Part shown: in pieces, positions 23,392-31,839 of the stretch
Layout of the letters: the number at the start of each line of letters is the position of its first letter
How positions within the stretch are numbered: position 1 is the first letter of the stretch
Assembly (NCBI GenBank): GCA_964651245.1
Contig: CAZYVI010000011.1
Span: 62,001-126,000, forward strand
Origin: Avedoeria sp964651245
Lineage (GTDB): Bacteria; Chloroflexota; Anaerolineae; Epilineales; Epilineaceae
Reading direction: 5' to 3'
Length of the DNA: 64,000 nucleotides
The notes under the pieces: generated by a model
What the model saw: the letters and a program-made list of their open reading frames with translations, nothing else
Database searches by the model: none
What the model was told of the DNA's origin: nothing
Translations under genes and position numbers: made by a program

Positions 23392-24969
23392 CTACGGCAG
23401 CTCGCCGCCGCCACCCAGCCGCCCGGGCGGCGTCACCTCCAGCCGCACCCGCCGCCCCGCCCCCGCCCCGGCGGCGTAGCGGGCATCGGCCCGCAGGCCG
23501 GGCACCCAGACGATCGTCGCTCCGGCGACGATGATCGGCCAACCGTCGCGCTCGGCGGCGGGGACCTTGGCGTCGACGAAGAGGTCTTGGAGGCGCTTGT
23601 GGCCGGTGGCGGCGCCGGGCAGCGGGAGGCGGTCGCCGGGTTGGCGGCCGCGCGCCGCCAGCGGGGTGGTCAGGACGGCGGCGTCGACGACGAAGCGCCA
23701 TGGCCCGCCGGCGCGCACGGCGCCCGCGTCGGCGACGACCTCCGCCGTCAACGTCCAGCCGCCCGGCAGCCGCGTCGTGCCCGGCACGGCCAGCGGCACG
23801 GGCGCGGCGCCGAGGCGCGCGGCGGGCAGCGCGGGGACGCGGCGGACGAACGTCACGGCGACGGCGTCGATCGTGATGCGGATGCCGCCGGGGAGGTCGT
23901 GGACCGCCGGCGCCGGGACGCCGCGATGCGCCCGCGCCGCGTCGGCCGCATCGTCCGTGTCACCCGGCCGCGCCGCCGCGCGCAGCACCGCCTCGACGTG
24001 GCCGTGGCCGAGGTCGCGCACGTCGCCGCCGAGCGCCGCGACGGCGCGGCGGACGGCGCGACCGGCGAGCGCCGGGTGGAGCCCAGCGAGCGCGGCGCGG
24101 TCGAGGGCGAGGCGGTCGGCCGACGGCGCGGCCATCGGCGCCAGCAGCCCCGGCCAGGCGGCGTCGAGCGCGGCCGCCACAAAGGCGCGATCGTCGGCCG
24201 CCGTGGCGGCGAGCCGGACGAGCGCGGCGCGCAGCCGGGGGTTGACGGCCTCGAGCGCCGGCACGACGTCGTGGCGGATGCGGTTGCGCAGGAAGGCGCG
24301 GTCGGCGTTCGAGGGGTCGTCGCGCGCGGCCAGGCCGCGCCCGGCCAGGAACGCCGTCACCGCCGCCCGGTCGATCGCCAGCAGCGGCCGGAGCAGCCGC
24401 GGCAGCGGCGCCCCGTCGGGCCCGGCGTCGACGCGGGCGGCCGCGGCCGTGGCGCGCACCGCGTCGGGCGCCAGCGGCCAGGCGGCGTCGGCGGCCATCC
24501 CGGCCAGGCCATCGAGCCCGGTGCCGCGCACCACGTTCATCAGCACCGTCTCGGCCTGGTCGTCGGCCGTGTGGGCCGTGGCCACCGCCGGCGCCCCGAC
24601 GCCGCGGGCGACGCCGGCCAGGAACGCGTAGCGCACCGCGCGCGCCGCCGCCTCGATCCCCCGCCCGGTGGCCGCCGCCACCGCTCCGACGTCGGCCGCG
24701 GCCAGCGTGGCCGGCAGCCCCCACGCCCCCGCCAGCCGCCCCACCCACGCCGCGTCTTCGACCGACTCGGGCCGCAGGCCGTGGTCGAGGTGGGCCACGT
24801 GGAGCCGCAGCCCGCGCCCGGGCGCCAGGTCGCGCAGCGCCGCCAGGAGCGCCACCGAGTCCGGTCCGCCGCTGACCGCCACGACGAGCGGCGCGTCGAC
24901 CGGCAGCCGCGATGCGTCGACGGCCAGCGTCGCGGGCGTGGCGTCCGACAGCGGCAGGGCGTGCGTCAT
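23392..24969 (-). CDS. tilS: tRNA(Ile)-lysidine synthase
   Basis: TilS attaches lysine to C34 of the CAU-anticodon isoleucine tRNA so that it reads AUA. The 525-residue protein has the PP-loop VVAVSGGPDSVALLAALRDL (about residues 27-46), HLDHGLRPES, the ATAHTADDQAETVLMNVVRGTG motif, and RDDPSNADRAFLRNRIRHDVVP. The C-terminal TilS domains follow, with GDRLPLPGAATGHKRLQDLFVDAKVPAAERDGWPI as in the family. The start ATG 24969 lies 7 nt after a TATCGT box, so the mRNA is probably leaderless. It is divergent from ffh and followed by the SDR gene. Confidence 0.96.
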   Translation of the reverse strand: MTHALPLSDATPATLAVDASRLPVDAPLVVAVSGGPDSVALLAALRDLAPGRGLRLHVAHLDHGLRPESVEDAAWVGRLAGAWGLPATLAAADVGAVAAATGRGIEAAARAVRYAFLAGVARGVGAPAVATAHTADDQAETVLMNVVRGTGLDGLAGMAADAAWPLAPDAVRATAAAARVDAGPDGAPLPRLLRPLLAIDRAAVTAFLAGRGLAARDDPSNADRAFLRNRIRHDVVPALEAVNPRLRAALVRLAATAADDRAFVAAALDAAWPGLLAPMAAPSADRLALDRAALAGLHPALAGRAVRRAVAALGGDVRDLGHGHVEAVLRAAARPGDTDDAADAARAHRGVPAPAVHDLPGGIRITIDAVAVTFVRRVPALPAARLGAAPVPLAVPGTTRLPGGWTLTAEVVADAGAVRAGGPWRFVVDAAVLTTPLAARGRQPGDRLPLPGAATGHKRLQDLFVDAKVPAAERDGWPIIVAGATIVWVPGLRADARYAAGAGAGRRVRLEVTPPGRLGGGGELP

Positions 24970-24976
24970 GGGCGGG

Positions 24977-24982
24977 ACGATA
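24977..24982 (-). promoter_or_regulatory. Extended -10 box (TGG-TATCGT) of tilS, leaderless
   Basis: TGGTATCGT on the minus strand ends 7 nt before the tilS ATG, with no ribosome site between them. Confidence 0.55.
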
Positions 24983-25059
24983 CCACCGACCCTCGACCGC
25001 GGCGGGCCGGGCGCCGAGCGCACGCTCGCCTGCGCCCGACCCGGGTGGCCCGAACCGCA

Positions 25060-25088
25060 TTGACGTCACCCCTGTCGACGGCTATCAT
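25060..25088 (+). promoter_or_regulatory. Sigma-70-type promoter of the ffh-rpsP-khpA-rimM cluster
   Basis: TTGACG (25060-25065) and TATCAT (25083-25088) are separated by exactly 17 bp. The predicted start near 25096 gives a leader of about 72 nt before the ffh ATG. Confidence 0.75.
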
Positions 25089-25167
25089 CCCGCGCTCGAA
25101 CCCGTCCACGCCGACCGGCCGGCAAGCCTTGGCCTGCCCGGACGTCGGCGCATTGCGTTGTGTGGCC

Positions 25168-26493
25168 ATGTTCCAAGCCCTGCAGGACAAGCTCGAAGCG
25201 CTCTTCGGCGACCTCGCCCGCAAGGGCGTGCTCACCGAGGCCGACGTTGACCGCGCGATGCGCGAGTTGCGCCTCGCGCTGCTCGACGCCGACGTCCACT
25301 TCGGCGTCGTCAAGGACCTCGTGGCGCGGGTCAAGGCGCGGGCGGTCGGGGCCGAGGTCATGCGCTCGCTCACGCCGGCGCAGCAGGTGGTCACGATCGT
25401 CTACGACGAGCTGGTGGCCACGCTCGGCGCGGCCGCACCGCTCGACATCGGCCGTGGCGACCCGCCGGTCATCGTGATGGCCGGCCTCCAGGGCGCCGGC
25501 AAGACGACCACCGCCGCCAAGCTGGCGCTGGCGCTGCGCAAGCGGGGCAAGCGGCCGCTGCTGGTGGCGTGCGACACCCGCCGCCCGGCGGCGATCGCGC
25601 AGCTCGAGGCGCTGGGCAAGCAGCTCGACATCGCCGTCTACAGCGAGGGCAGCGAGCCCGCGCCGCCGGACATCGCCCAGCGCGCGCTCGCCGCGGCGGT
25701 CCGGGGCGCCCACGACGTCGTGATCGTCGACACGAGCGGGCGGCTGCAGATCGACACGGCGCTCATGGACGAGCTGGCCGAGATCCAGGCCCGCGTCCGA
25801 CCGTCGGAGACGTTGCTCGTCGTCGACGCCATGACCGGTCAGGAGGCGGTCAACGTCGCCACGGCCTTCCACGAGCGGCTGGCGTTGACGGGCCTCGTGC
25901 TGACCAAGGTCGACGGCGACGCGCGCGGCGGCGCGGCGCTCTCGGTGCGCGCCGTGACGGGCGTGCCGATCAAGTTCCTGGGCGTGGGCGAGAAGGCGGT
26001 GGCCCTCGAGCCGTTCGCGCCCGAGCGCCTGGCGGGGCGCATCCTGGGCCGCGGCGACCTAGCGTCGCTGCTCGAGCGGGCCGCCGAGACGGTCGACGCC
26101 GCCGAGGCCGAGCGGATGGGGCGCAAGCTCCAGAAGGGCCAGCTCGACCTCCAGGACTTCCTGACCCAGATGCAGCAGCTCAAGCGCATGGGCCCGCTGC
26201 GCGAGATCATGGGCCTCATCCCCGGCCTTGGCCGGGCGATGAAGCAGCTACCGGCCGACGTCGACGACGGCGCCCTCAAGCGCGTCGAGGCGATCATCCT
26301 GTCGATGACGCCGCGGGAGCGCCGCAAGCCCGACGTCCTCAACGGCAGCCGCCGGCGGCGGATCGCCGCCGGCAGCGGCACCAGCGTCCAGGAGGTCAAC
26401 GATCTCCTGCGCAACTTCAAGTCGATGCAGACGATGATGAAGCAGCTGTCGAGCGGCCGCATGAAGCTGCCGCCCGGCCTACTCGGGACCTAG
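25168..26493 (+). CDS. ffh: Signal recognition particle GTPase Ffh (SRP54)
   Basis: Ffh binds signal sequences on nascent chains together with the SRP RNA and delivers ribosomes to FtsY. The 441-residue protein has the N domain (MFQALQDKLEALFGDLARKG). The G domain carries GLQGAGKTTTAAKLA (P-loop), DTRRPAAIAQL, DTSGRLQ, TKVDGDARGGAALS and FLGVGEK. The Met-rich M domain (DFLTQMQQLKRMGPLREIMGLIPG and the SGTSVQEVNDLLRNF RNA-binding helices) completes it. Length and order are normal. ATG 25168 lacks a clear Shine-Dalgarno site. It is the first gene of the cluster; rpsP starts 15 bp after its stop. The SRP RNA gene was not found in the window. Confidence 0.97.
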   Translation: MFQALQDKLEALFGDLARKGVLTEADVDRAMRELRLALLDADVHFGVVKDLVARVKARAVGAEVMRSLTPAQQVVTIVYDELVATLGAAAPLDIGRGDPPVIVMAGLQGAGKTTTAAKLALALRKRGKRPLLVACDTRRPAAIAQLEALGKQLDIAVYSEGSEPAPPDIAQRALAAAVRGAHDVVIVDTSGRLQIDTALMDELAEIQARVRPSETLLVVDAMTGQEAVNVATAFHERLALTGLVLTKVDGDARGGAALSVRAVTGVPIKFLGVGEKAVALEPFAPERLAGRILGRGDLASLLERAAETVDAAEAERMGRKLQKGQLDLQDFLTQMQQLKRMGPLREIMGLIPGLGRAMKQLPADVDDGALKRVEAIILSMTPRERRKPDVLNGSRRRRIAAGSGTSVQEVNDLLRNFKSMQTMMKQLSSGRMKLPPGLLGT

Positions 26494-26508
26494 GAGAGGA
26501 GCACGCAC

Positions 26509-27498
26509 ATGGTTCGCATCCGCCTGCGCCGCGTCGGCGCCAAGAAGAAGCCCACCTACCGCGTCGTCGTGGCCGACCAGCGCTCGCCGCGCGACGGCCG
26601 GTTCATCGAGTCGATCGGGCACTACGATCCCCGCACCGACCCGCCGACGGTCGTGATCCACGAGGACCGCGCCCTGCACTGGCTCAGCGTCGGCGCCCAG
26701 CCGACCGGGCCGGTCGAGCGCTTCTTCGCCAAGCTCGGCCTGGCCGACAAGCTCAAGCGCGTCCACGGCGGCGAGAGCATCGACAGCGTCGCCGCCCCGC
26801 GCGCCGGCGCGGCCGCCGCGGCGCCCGCCGCCCCGACCAAGGCGGGTCGGGCCACCAAGGCCGCCGCCGTAGCCGACGTCCCGGCCGAGCCGTCGCTGGC
26901 CGATCGCGCCAAGGGCGCCGCCGCGGCGGCCGTCGAGGCGGCCGAGGCCGGCCTCGACAAGGCCGGCGACCTGGCCGCGGCCGCCGCCGACAAGGCGGGC
27001 GACCTGGCCGCTGCGGCGCGCGACAAGGCCGGCGACCTGGCCGAGCGCGCCGTCGAGGCCGCCGGCGACGCGGCGGAGACCGTCCGCGAGGCGGCCGAGC
27101 CGGTCGTCGAGCGCACGATCGAGACCGCCAAGAAGGTGGCCGACGTCGTGTCCGACGCGGCCGAGACGGCGCTCGACAAGGCCGGTGACGTGGCCGCCAG
27201 CGCCCTGGACAAGGCCGGCGACCTGGCCGCGACGGCGGCCGAGAAGGCGGCCGACGTCGTCGAGGCGATCGCCGATGCGGTCACGGGCGAAGACGAGGCG
27301 CCGGCGGCCGAGGCCACCGAGCTGACCGGCCTGGGTCTCTCGGCGCGCGTCGAGAAGGCGCTCGTCGACGGCGGCGTGACCTCGATGGCGGCGCTCACGG
27401 CCCTGCTGGCCGAGGGCGACGACAAGCTGCTGGCCCTGCCGGGCATCGGCGCCAAGGCGGTCGAGGAGATCCGGGAGCGCCTCGGTCAGGCCGGCTGA
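26509..27498 (+). CDS. rpsP: Ribosomal protein S16 fused to LEA-like 11-mer repeats and a C-terminal HhH domain
   Basis: Residues 1-92 are a normal S16 (MVRIRLRRVGAKKKPTYRVVVAD, RFIESIGHYDP), a 30S assembly protein usually 80-90 residues long. The reading frame continues to residue 329 without a break. Residues 93-130 are an Ala/Pro/Lys linker. Residues 131-262 are an Ala-rich amphipathic helix with 11-residue repeats DKAGDLAAAAA at 150, 161, 172, 223 and 234, like group 3 LEA proteins. Residues 272-329 form a helix-hairpin-helix fold (GLGLSARVEKALVDGG ... LLALPGIGAKAVEEIRERL) resembling the RNA polymerase alpha C-terminal domain. GAGAGGAG before the ATG is strong. khpA begins 2 bp after the stop. 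The S16 part is certain; the role of the extension is unknown. Confidence 0.95.
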   Translation: MVRIRLRRVGAKKKPTYRVVVADQRSPRDGRFIESIGHYDPRTDPPTVVIHEDRALHWLSVGAQPTGPVERFFAKLGLADKLKRVHGGESIDSVAAPRAGAAAAAPAAPTKAGRATKAAAVADVPAEPSLADRAKGAAAAAVEAAEAGLDKAGDLAAAAADKAGDLAAAARDKAGDLAERAVEAAGDAAETVREAAEPVVERTIETAKKVADVVSDAAETALDKAGDVAASALDKAGDLAATAAEKAADVVEAIADAVTGEDEAPAAEATELTGLGLSARVEKALVDGGVTSMAALTALLAEGDDKLLALPGIGAKAVEEIRERLGQAG

Positions 27499-27499
27499 G

Positions 27500-27736
27500 A
27501 TGGGCGCCGACATGACCGAGCTCGTCCGGACGATCGCCACCGCGCTGGCCGAGAAGCCTGAGGCGGTCGAGGTGTCGTCGTTCGCCAAGGGCCGGACGCA
27601 CTACGTCCGGCTCAAGGTCGATCCCGAGGACATGGGCCGCGTGATCGGGCGCGACGGCCGCGTCGCGACCGCCGTGCGCGCCCTGCTGACGGCGGCGGCC
27701 GACGGCGAGCGCTGGCGGCTCGAGATCGTCGATTGA
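27500..27736 (+). CDS. khpA: KH-domain RNA-binding protein KhpA (YlqC)
   Basis: The 78-residue protein is a single KH domain with the G-x-x-G loop in DMGRVIGRDGRVATAVRALL, as in KhpA/YlqC, a conserved partner of rpsP and rimM in Gram-positive and related bacteria. KhpA proteins bind RNA, often with KhpB/Jag, and affect cell elongation and small-RNA biology in Firmicutes. ATG 27500 is 2 bp after the S16 stop; ATG 27512 is an alternative that fits the usual N-terminus M-T-E-L-V. It is clearly co-transcribed with its neighbours. Confidence 0.92.
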   Translation: MGADMTELVRTIATALAEKPEAVEVSSFAKGRTHYVRLKVDPEDMGRVIGRDGRVATAVRALLTAAADGERWRLEIVD

Positions 27737-27754
27737 CCCGGGTGCGCCGGCGCG

Positions 27755-28294
27755 ATGGCTGCTGAGCGCCCGGACTACATCGCCGTCGGCCTGATCCGGC
27801 GGCCGCACGGCCTGCACGGCGAGGTCCAGCTCGACGTCCTGACCGACCACCCCGCGGTCCGCTTCGCCCCCGGCGCGTCGGTCTGGCTCGGGCCGCCCGA
27901 GTTGGCGGCCGGCCAGCGCCCGACGGCGGCGCGCGTGGCGTCGATGCGGACGCACGACCAGCGGCTGCTGGTGCGCTTCGACGGCGTCGACGACCGCGAC
28001 GCGGCCGCCGCGCTGTCCGGCCAATCCGTCTACGTCCCGACCGACCACGTCCTGCCGCTCGAAGCCGACAGCTACTACCCGCACGAGCTGATCGGCCTGG
28101 CCGTCGTCACCACCGATGGCCAGCCGGTCGGCCGCGTCGCCGACCTCATGAACGCCGGCGCCAGCGACATCCTCGTCGTCCAAGGCGAGCGCCCGATCCT
28201 CGTGCCGATGATCGGCGACGTGATCGCCAACGTCGACATCGCCGCCGGCCAGATCACGATCGTCCCAATCCCCGGATTGTTAGCCCCCCCGTAG
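27755..28294 (+). CDS. rimM: Ribosome maturation factor RimM
   Basis: RimM helps mature the 16S rRNA 3' head domain and binds S19. The 179-residue protein has the N-terminal RimM domain (YIAVGLIRRPHGLHGEVQLDVLTDHP, then RLLVRFDGVDDRDAAAALSGQSVYV). The PRC-barrel domain follows (YYPHELIGLAVVTTDG, GRVADLMNAGASDILVV, ILVPMIGDVIANVDIAAGQITI). In most genomes trmD and rplS follow; here neither is present. The last codons CCC CCG TAG belong to a repeat element that starts at the stop codon. The native C-terminus may therefore have been altered. Confidence 0.96.
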   Translation: MAAERPDYIAVGLIRRPHGLHGEVQLDVLTDHPAVRFAPGASVWLGPPELAAGQRPTAARVASMRTHDQRLLVRFDGVDDRDAAAALSGQSVYVPTDHVLPLEADSYYPHELIGLAVVTTDGQPVGRVADLMNAGASDILVVQGERPILVPMIGDVIANVDIAAGQITIVPIPGLLAPP

Positions 28295-30863
28295 GGGCAG
28301 GCCCCCGCGCCTGCCCCCCTACCCCCAACCCCCCACCCCACCCACCCCCAGCCGCCGCCGGTGATCGTCGGCGGTGGCATGCGCCCAGCGGAGCGCAACC
28401 GCAGGGTTCGGCGCGGCGGCCCGGCGGGCGGCGGGGCGGCGGGCGGCGCGCGGCGGCCCGGCGGGCGGCGGGGCGGCCGGCGGGGGGGTGTGCCCGGCGG
28501 GGGGCAACCACGGGGGCACCGGCGCACCGGCGGGGGGGGGTTCGGAATGCGCGCGGTAGGTATACCGTGAACCGCGTTGGGCCGCGTGTGGCCGTCGCCG
28601 TCGGCGTGCGGGTGGCCGCCTCGCTGGGCCGGGGGGGGCTGGCCGACGGGCTGCCGGAGGTCGCGGTCGGCGTGGCGGTCGGTGGCGGCGCGGTGGCGGA
28701 CGGGGGGTCGGTCGGGTCGGGCGCGGTCGCGGTGGCCGTCGGGGCATCGGTGGCCGTCGGGGCCGGCGTGTCGGTGGCGGGGGGTGCGTCGGGCGTGGCG
28801 GTCGGCGGCTCGGGCGTGGACGTCGCGGCCGGTGTCGTGGGCGATGCCGCCGGCGCCGTGTCGGCGGGCGTGGCGGTGGGGGGGCCGGTGGGATCCTCGC
28901 CCCAGCCGAAGAGCTGGAGGCGGTTGTTGCCGGCGTCGGCGATCAAGATCTGGTCGCTGCCGGCGGCGATCCCCAGCGGGTTCCAGAGCTCGCCGGCGTT
29001 GGGGCCGGGCGTCGTGCCGAACACGGCCGCCAGGTCGCCGATGACGATCGCGCCGGTGCGCGGCCGGATCGCCTGGACCCGGACGTGCTCGCGCTGGTCG
29101 TTCTCGAGGACGTAGACGAAGCGGTCGTCGGCCGCCAGCGCCACCGGGCTCCACGGCAGGCCGATCTCGGCGTCGAGCGGGCTCGTCGCGCCCGGCCAGA
29201 CGCCGGCGCGCGCGCCGTCGGGCGTGAACGCCTGGACGCGCGACTTGCCGTATTCCAGCGTGTAGACCAGCCCGTCGGGCCCCACCGTGACCGCCACCGG
29301 GTAGCGGAGCTGGCCAGGCAGGTCGCCGGGTTCACCGACGAGGCCGAGTAAACGGCCATCGGGGCTGCGCCGAACGATGCGCCCGTTGCCTCGATCGGCC
29401 ACGAACACCTCGCCCGTCGGCCCGACCGCCACGTCGTAGGGATCGGCGAACCCCTCGGGGTCGCGCCGCGGTTCGCCCGAGCCCCAACGATCGAGGATCT
29501 GGCCGTCGGGCCGGACGACGAACACCGAGTGGCGCGACGGGTCGGCGATGTAGATGCGCGCGTCGCCCCAGCCGGGCCCGGTCCGCCAGACGGCCACCGC
29601 CGTCGGCTCGAGGACGTCGATCGACTGCTGGTAGAGGCCGCCGAGCATGACGTCGGACTCGCCGCGGGCCGGGTCCATGATCAGGACGCGGCCGTTGCCC
29701 TTGTCGGCCACCACGTAGAACTGCGGGTCGAGCGCGACGTCCACCGGCAGGTCGAACTGCATCCGCTCTTGGCCGCGCAGCGCGAACGGCATGAGCTGGC
29801 CTTCGCCGTTGGCCAGATAGAGGCTGTACTCCAGCGAGCGGGGGTTGGCCACGACGCCGCGGCCGTCGGCCAGGAACGCCACGCCGCCCGCGATCGGGGC
29901 GCCGCGGTCGACGTTCGGGCCGCCCTGCAGCGGCAGCTGCCAGAGCTGCCGGCCGTCCTGGTACCACGTCACGCGCGACAGGCCGTCGGACGAGGCGCGG
30001 TCGACGACGAGCATTCGGCCGTCCGGCCCGACCGCGATGCCGTCGGGGCGGAACATGGACTGCTGCACGCCGCGGAAGACGCTCTTGTAGTCGCCGCCGG
30101 GCGTGAACGCCACGACGCGGTCGTTGTCGCGATCGGCCACCCAGACCGTGCCGTCCGGGGCCACGTCGACGTCGGTCGGCCGCAGCAGCTGGCCGTTGCC
30201 GTCGCCCGAGCCGCCGAACGTCGTGACGTGGGCGCCGTCGGCGTCGAAGACCTTGACCTCGTCGGTGGCCTGGTCGACCACGTAGACCCGCCCCTGGGCG
30301 TCGGTGGCCAGGCCGACGGGCGACTCGAACAGCGTGTGGCCGCGGCCGCGGCCGCCCCAGCTGCCGCTGACGCACGATGGCCGGCTCTCGGGCGGCAAGC
30401 AGAGGTCGGGCGTGAAGCGCACCACCTTGCGCGTGCCGCGGTCGACGACGTAGACGAAGCGCCCGTCGGGGCTCACGGCGACGTCAGCTGGCTGCCAGAG
30501 CTCGCCGCGGCCGGCGGCGTCGCCGCGCGTGCCCAACTCGCCCAGCGGCAGGGCGCTGGGGCTGAAGACCTGGATGCGGGCGTTGGCGCCGTCGACGACG
30601 TAGAAGCGGCCGTCCTCGCCGCGGCTGGCGGCGATGCCGTGCGGGTCGTTGAACTGGCCCAGCGGCGGCGGCTTGCCCAACGTGCGCAGATGGACCGGCG
30701 GCGGCAGCCCCTCCGCCCCGACCGCGGCCGCGCCGATCGCCAACAGCGCGCTGGCCGGCGCCAGCCAGGCCAGCGCATGCAGGGCGCGCAGCGCCGGGGG
30801 GCGGGCAACCGCGCCCGCATCGTGGCCACGGTCCGGCGGTTTCGGCGGTCGCAGAAGGGGCAT
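28254..30863 (-). CDS. Secreted NHL-repeat beta-propeller protein with Thr/Pro-rich tail, stop codon apparently lost
   Basis: The 869-codon frame begins at ATG 30863 with a hydrophobic signal segment (about 25-50, ALHALAWLAPASALLAIGAA). It contains at least eight NHL-type propeller repeats (for example WQPADVAVSPDGRFVYVVDRG, LRPTDVDVAPDGTVWVADRD, ADPYDVAVGPTGEVFVADRG). A Thr/Pro/Ala tail and the sequence TRFTVYLPRAFR follow; such YLP ends normally close the protein. Here no stop follows. The frame runs on through a GC-only low-complexity stretch (28360-28550) and overlaps the rimM 3' end by 41 bp. The codon after YLPRAF is CGA, one change from TGA. Such proteins are extracellular; ligand unknown. 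Start is moderately sure. Confidence 0.75.
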   Translation of the reverse strand: MPLLRPPKPPDRGHDAGAVARPPALRALHALAWLAPASALLAIGAAAVGAEGLPPPVHLRTLGKPPPLGQFNDPHGIAASRGEDGRFYVVDGANARIQVFSPSALPLGELGTRGDAAGRGELWQPADVAVSPDGRFVYVVDRGTRKVVRFTPDLCLPPESRPSCVSGSWGGRGRGHTLFESPVGLATDAQGRVYVVDQATDEVKVFDADGAHVTTFGGSGDGNGQLLRPTDVDVAPDGTVWVADRDNDRVVAFTPGGDYKSVFRGVQQSMFRPDGIAVGPDGRMLVVDRASSDGLSRVTWYQDGRQLWQLPLQGGPNVDRGAPIAGGVAFLADGRGVVANPRSLEYSLYLANGEGQLMPFALRGQERMQFDLPVDVALDPQFYVVADKGNGRVLIMDPARGESDVMLGGLYQQSIDVLEPTAVAVWRTGPGWGDARIYIADPSRHSVFVVRPDGQILDRWGSGEPRRDPEGFADPYDVAVGPTGEVFVADRGNGRIVRRSPDGRLLGLVGEPGDLPGQLRYPVAVTVGPDGLVYTLEYGKSRVQAFTPDGARAGVWPGATSPLDAEIGLPWSPVALAADDRFVYVLENDQREHVRVQAIRPRTGAIVIGDLAAVFGTTPGPNAGELWNPLGIAAGSDQILIADAGNNRLQLFGWGEDPTGPPTATPADTAPAASPTTPAATSTPEPPTATPDAPPATDTPAPTATDAPTATATAPDPTDPPSATAPPPTATPTATSGSPSASPPRPSEAATRTPTATATRGPTRFTVYLPRAFRTPPRRCAGAPVVAPRRAHPPAGRPAARRAAARRPPPRRPPGRRAEPCGCAPLGACHRRRSPAAAGGGWGGGLGVGGQARGPAPTGGLTIRGLGRS
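28289..28345 (+). repeat. Stop-codon-linked repeat element, copy 2
   Basis: CCGTAGGGGCAGG starts at the rimM stop codon. GGGGCAGG (from 28294) pairs with CCTGCCCC (to 28317), and a C-rich tract CTACCCCCAACCCCCCACCCC follows in shorter form. The layout is the same as at 16108 and 32986. Confidence 0.7.
28346..28560. repeat. GC-only low-complexity tract
   Basis: A stretch built almost only of GGCGGCCCGGCGGGCGGCGG-like units, with several runs of 8 or more G around 28488 and 28530. It lies between rimM and the end of the NHL propeller domain. No gene other than the read-through tail of the NHL protein is seen here. Confidence 0.7.
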
Positions 30864-31069
30864 GATCGCTCGATCGGTCGCGGCGCCGCGGTGGCATCGT
30901 CGGCGGACCGCGAGGGAGACGACCAGCGGCCGCGCGCGGCGCGGCCGTGGCAGCGACACGCTGCGCCGTGGCGCACCCCGCGACGGCGACGGCGGCGCGG
31001 GCGCCGTTCGATCGCCGCGCGGCCCGGCGCCACGCTTCCCCCCTGTCCGATGCCGACGCCGCCGTGGCG

Positions 31070-31097
31070 TTGACACAAGCGCGCGCCATTATATCGT
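31070..31097 (+). promoter_or_regulatory. Promoter of the DUF2231 gene, overlapping a minus-strand -10 box
   Basis: TTGACA (31070-31075), a 16-bp spacer and TATCGT (31092-31097) form a near-consensus plus-strand promoter. On the minus strand a perfect TATAAT occupies 31088-31093 and points toward the NHL gene about 220 nt away. The divergent -10 boxes overlap. The rest of the 375-bp gap 30864-31238 shows no gene. Confidence 0.7.
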
Positions 31098-31238
31098 CGG
31101 GTGGGCGCCCTGTCTACGGGTCGGGGCGCCTGGCGAAAGCTGGGCGCCGGCCGGGCATTCGCTGTACGCTTGGCGCCGTCCCATCCGGGCGGGCCGCGTC
31201 GGAGCGCCCGCCTCCCGCCCAAGGAGGGCGGAGCCACG

Positions 31239-31790
<552 letters not shown>

Positions 31791-31839
31791 TCCACGCGCC
31801 GCCCGCACCTGACCCCGACGACGCCGGACGACCCGGGCC

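Noticed and set aside
31076..31085. GTG 31076 as the NHL gene start, just after the minus-strand TATAAT
   Set aside because: It would add 71 Arg-rich residues before the signal peptide; ATG 30863 gives a normal export signal.
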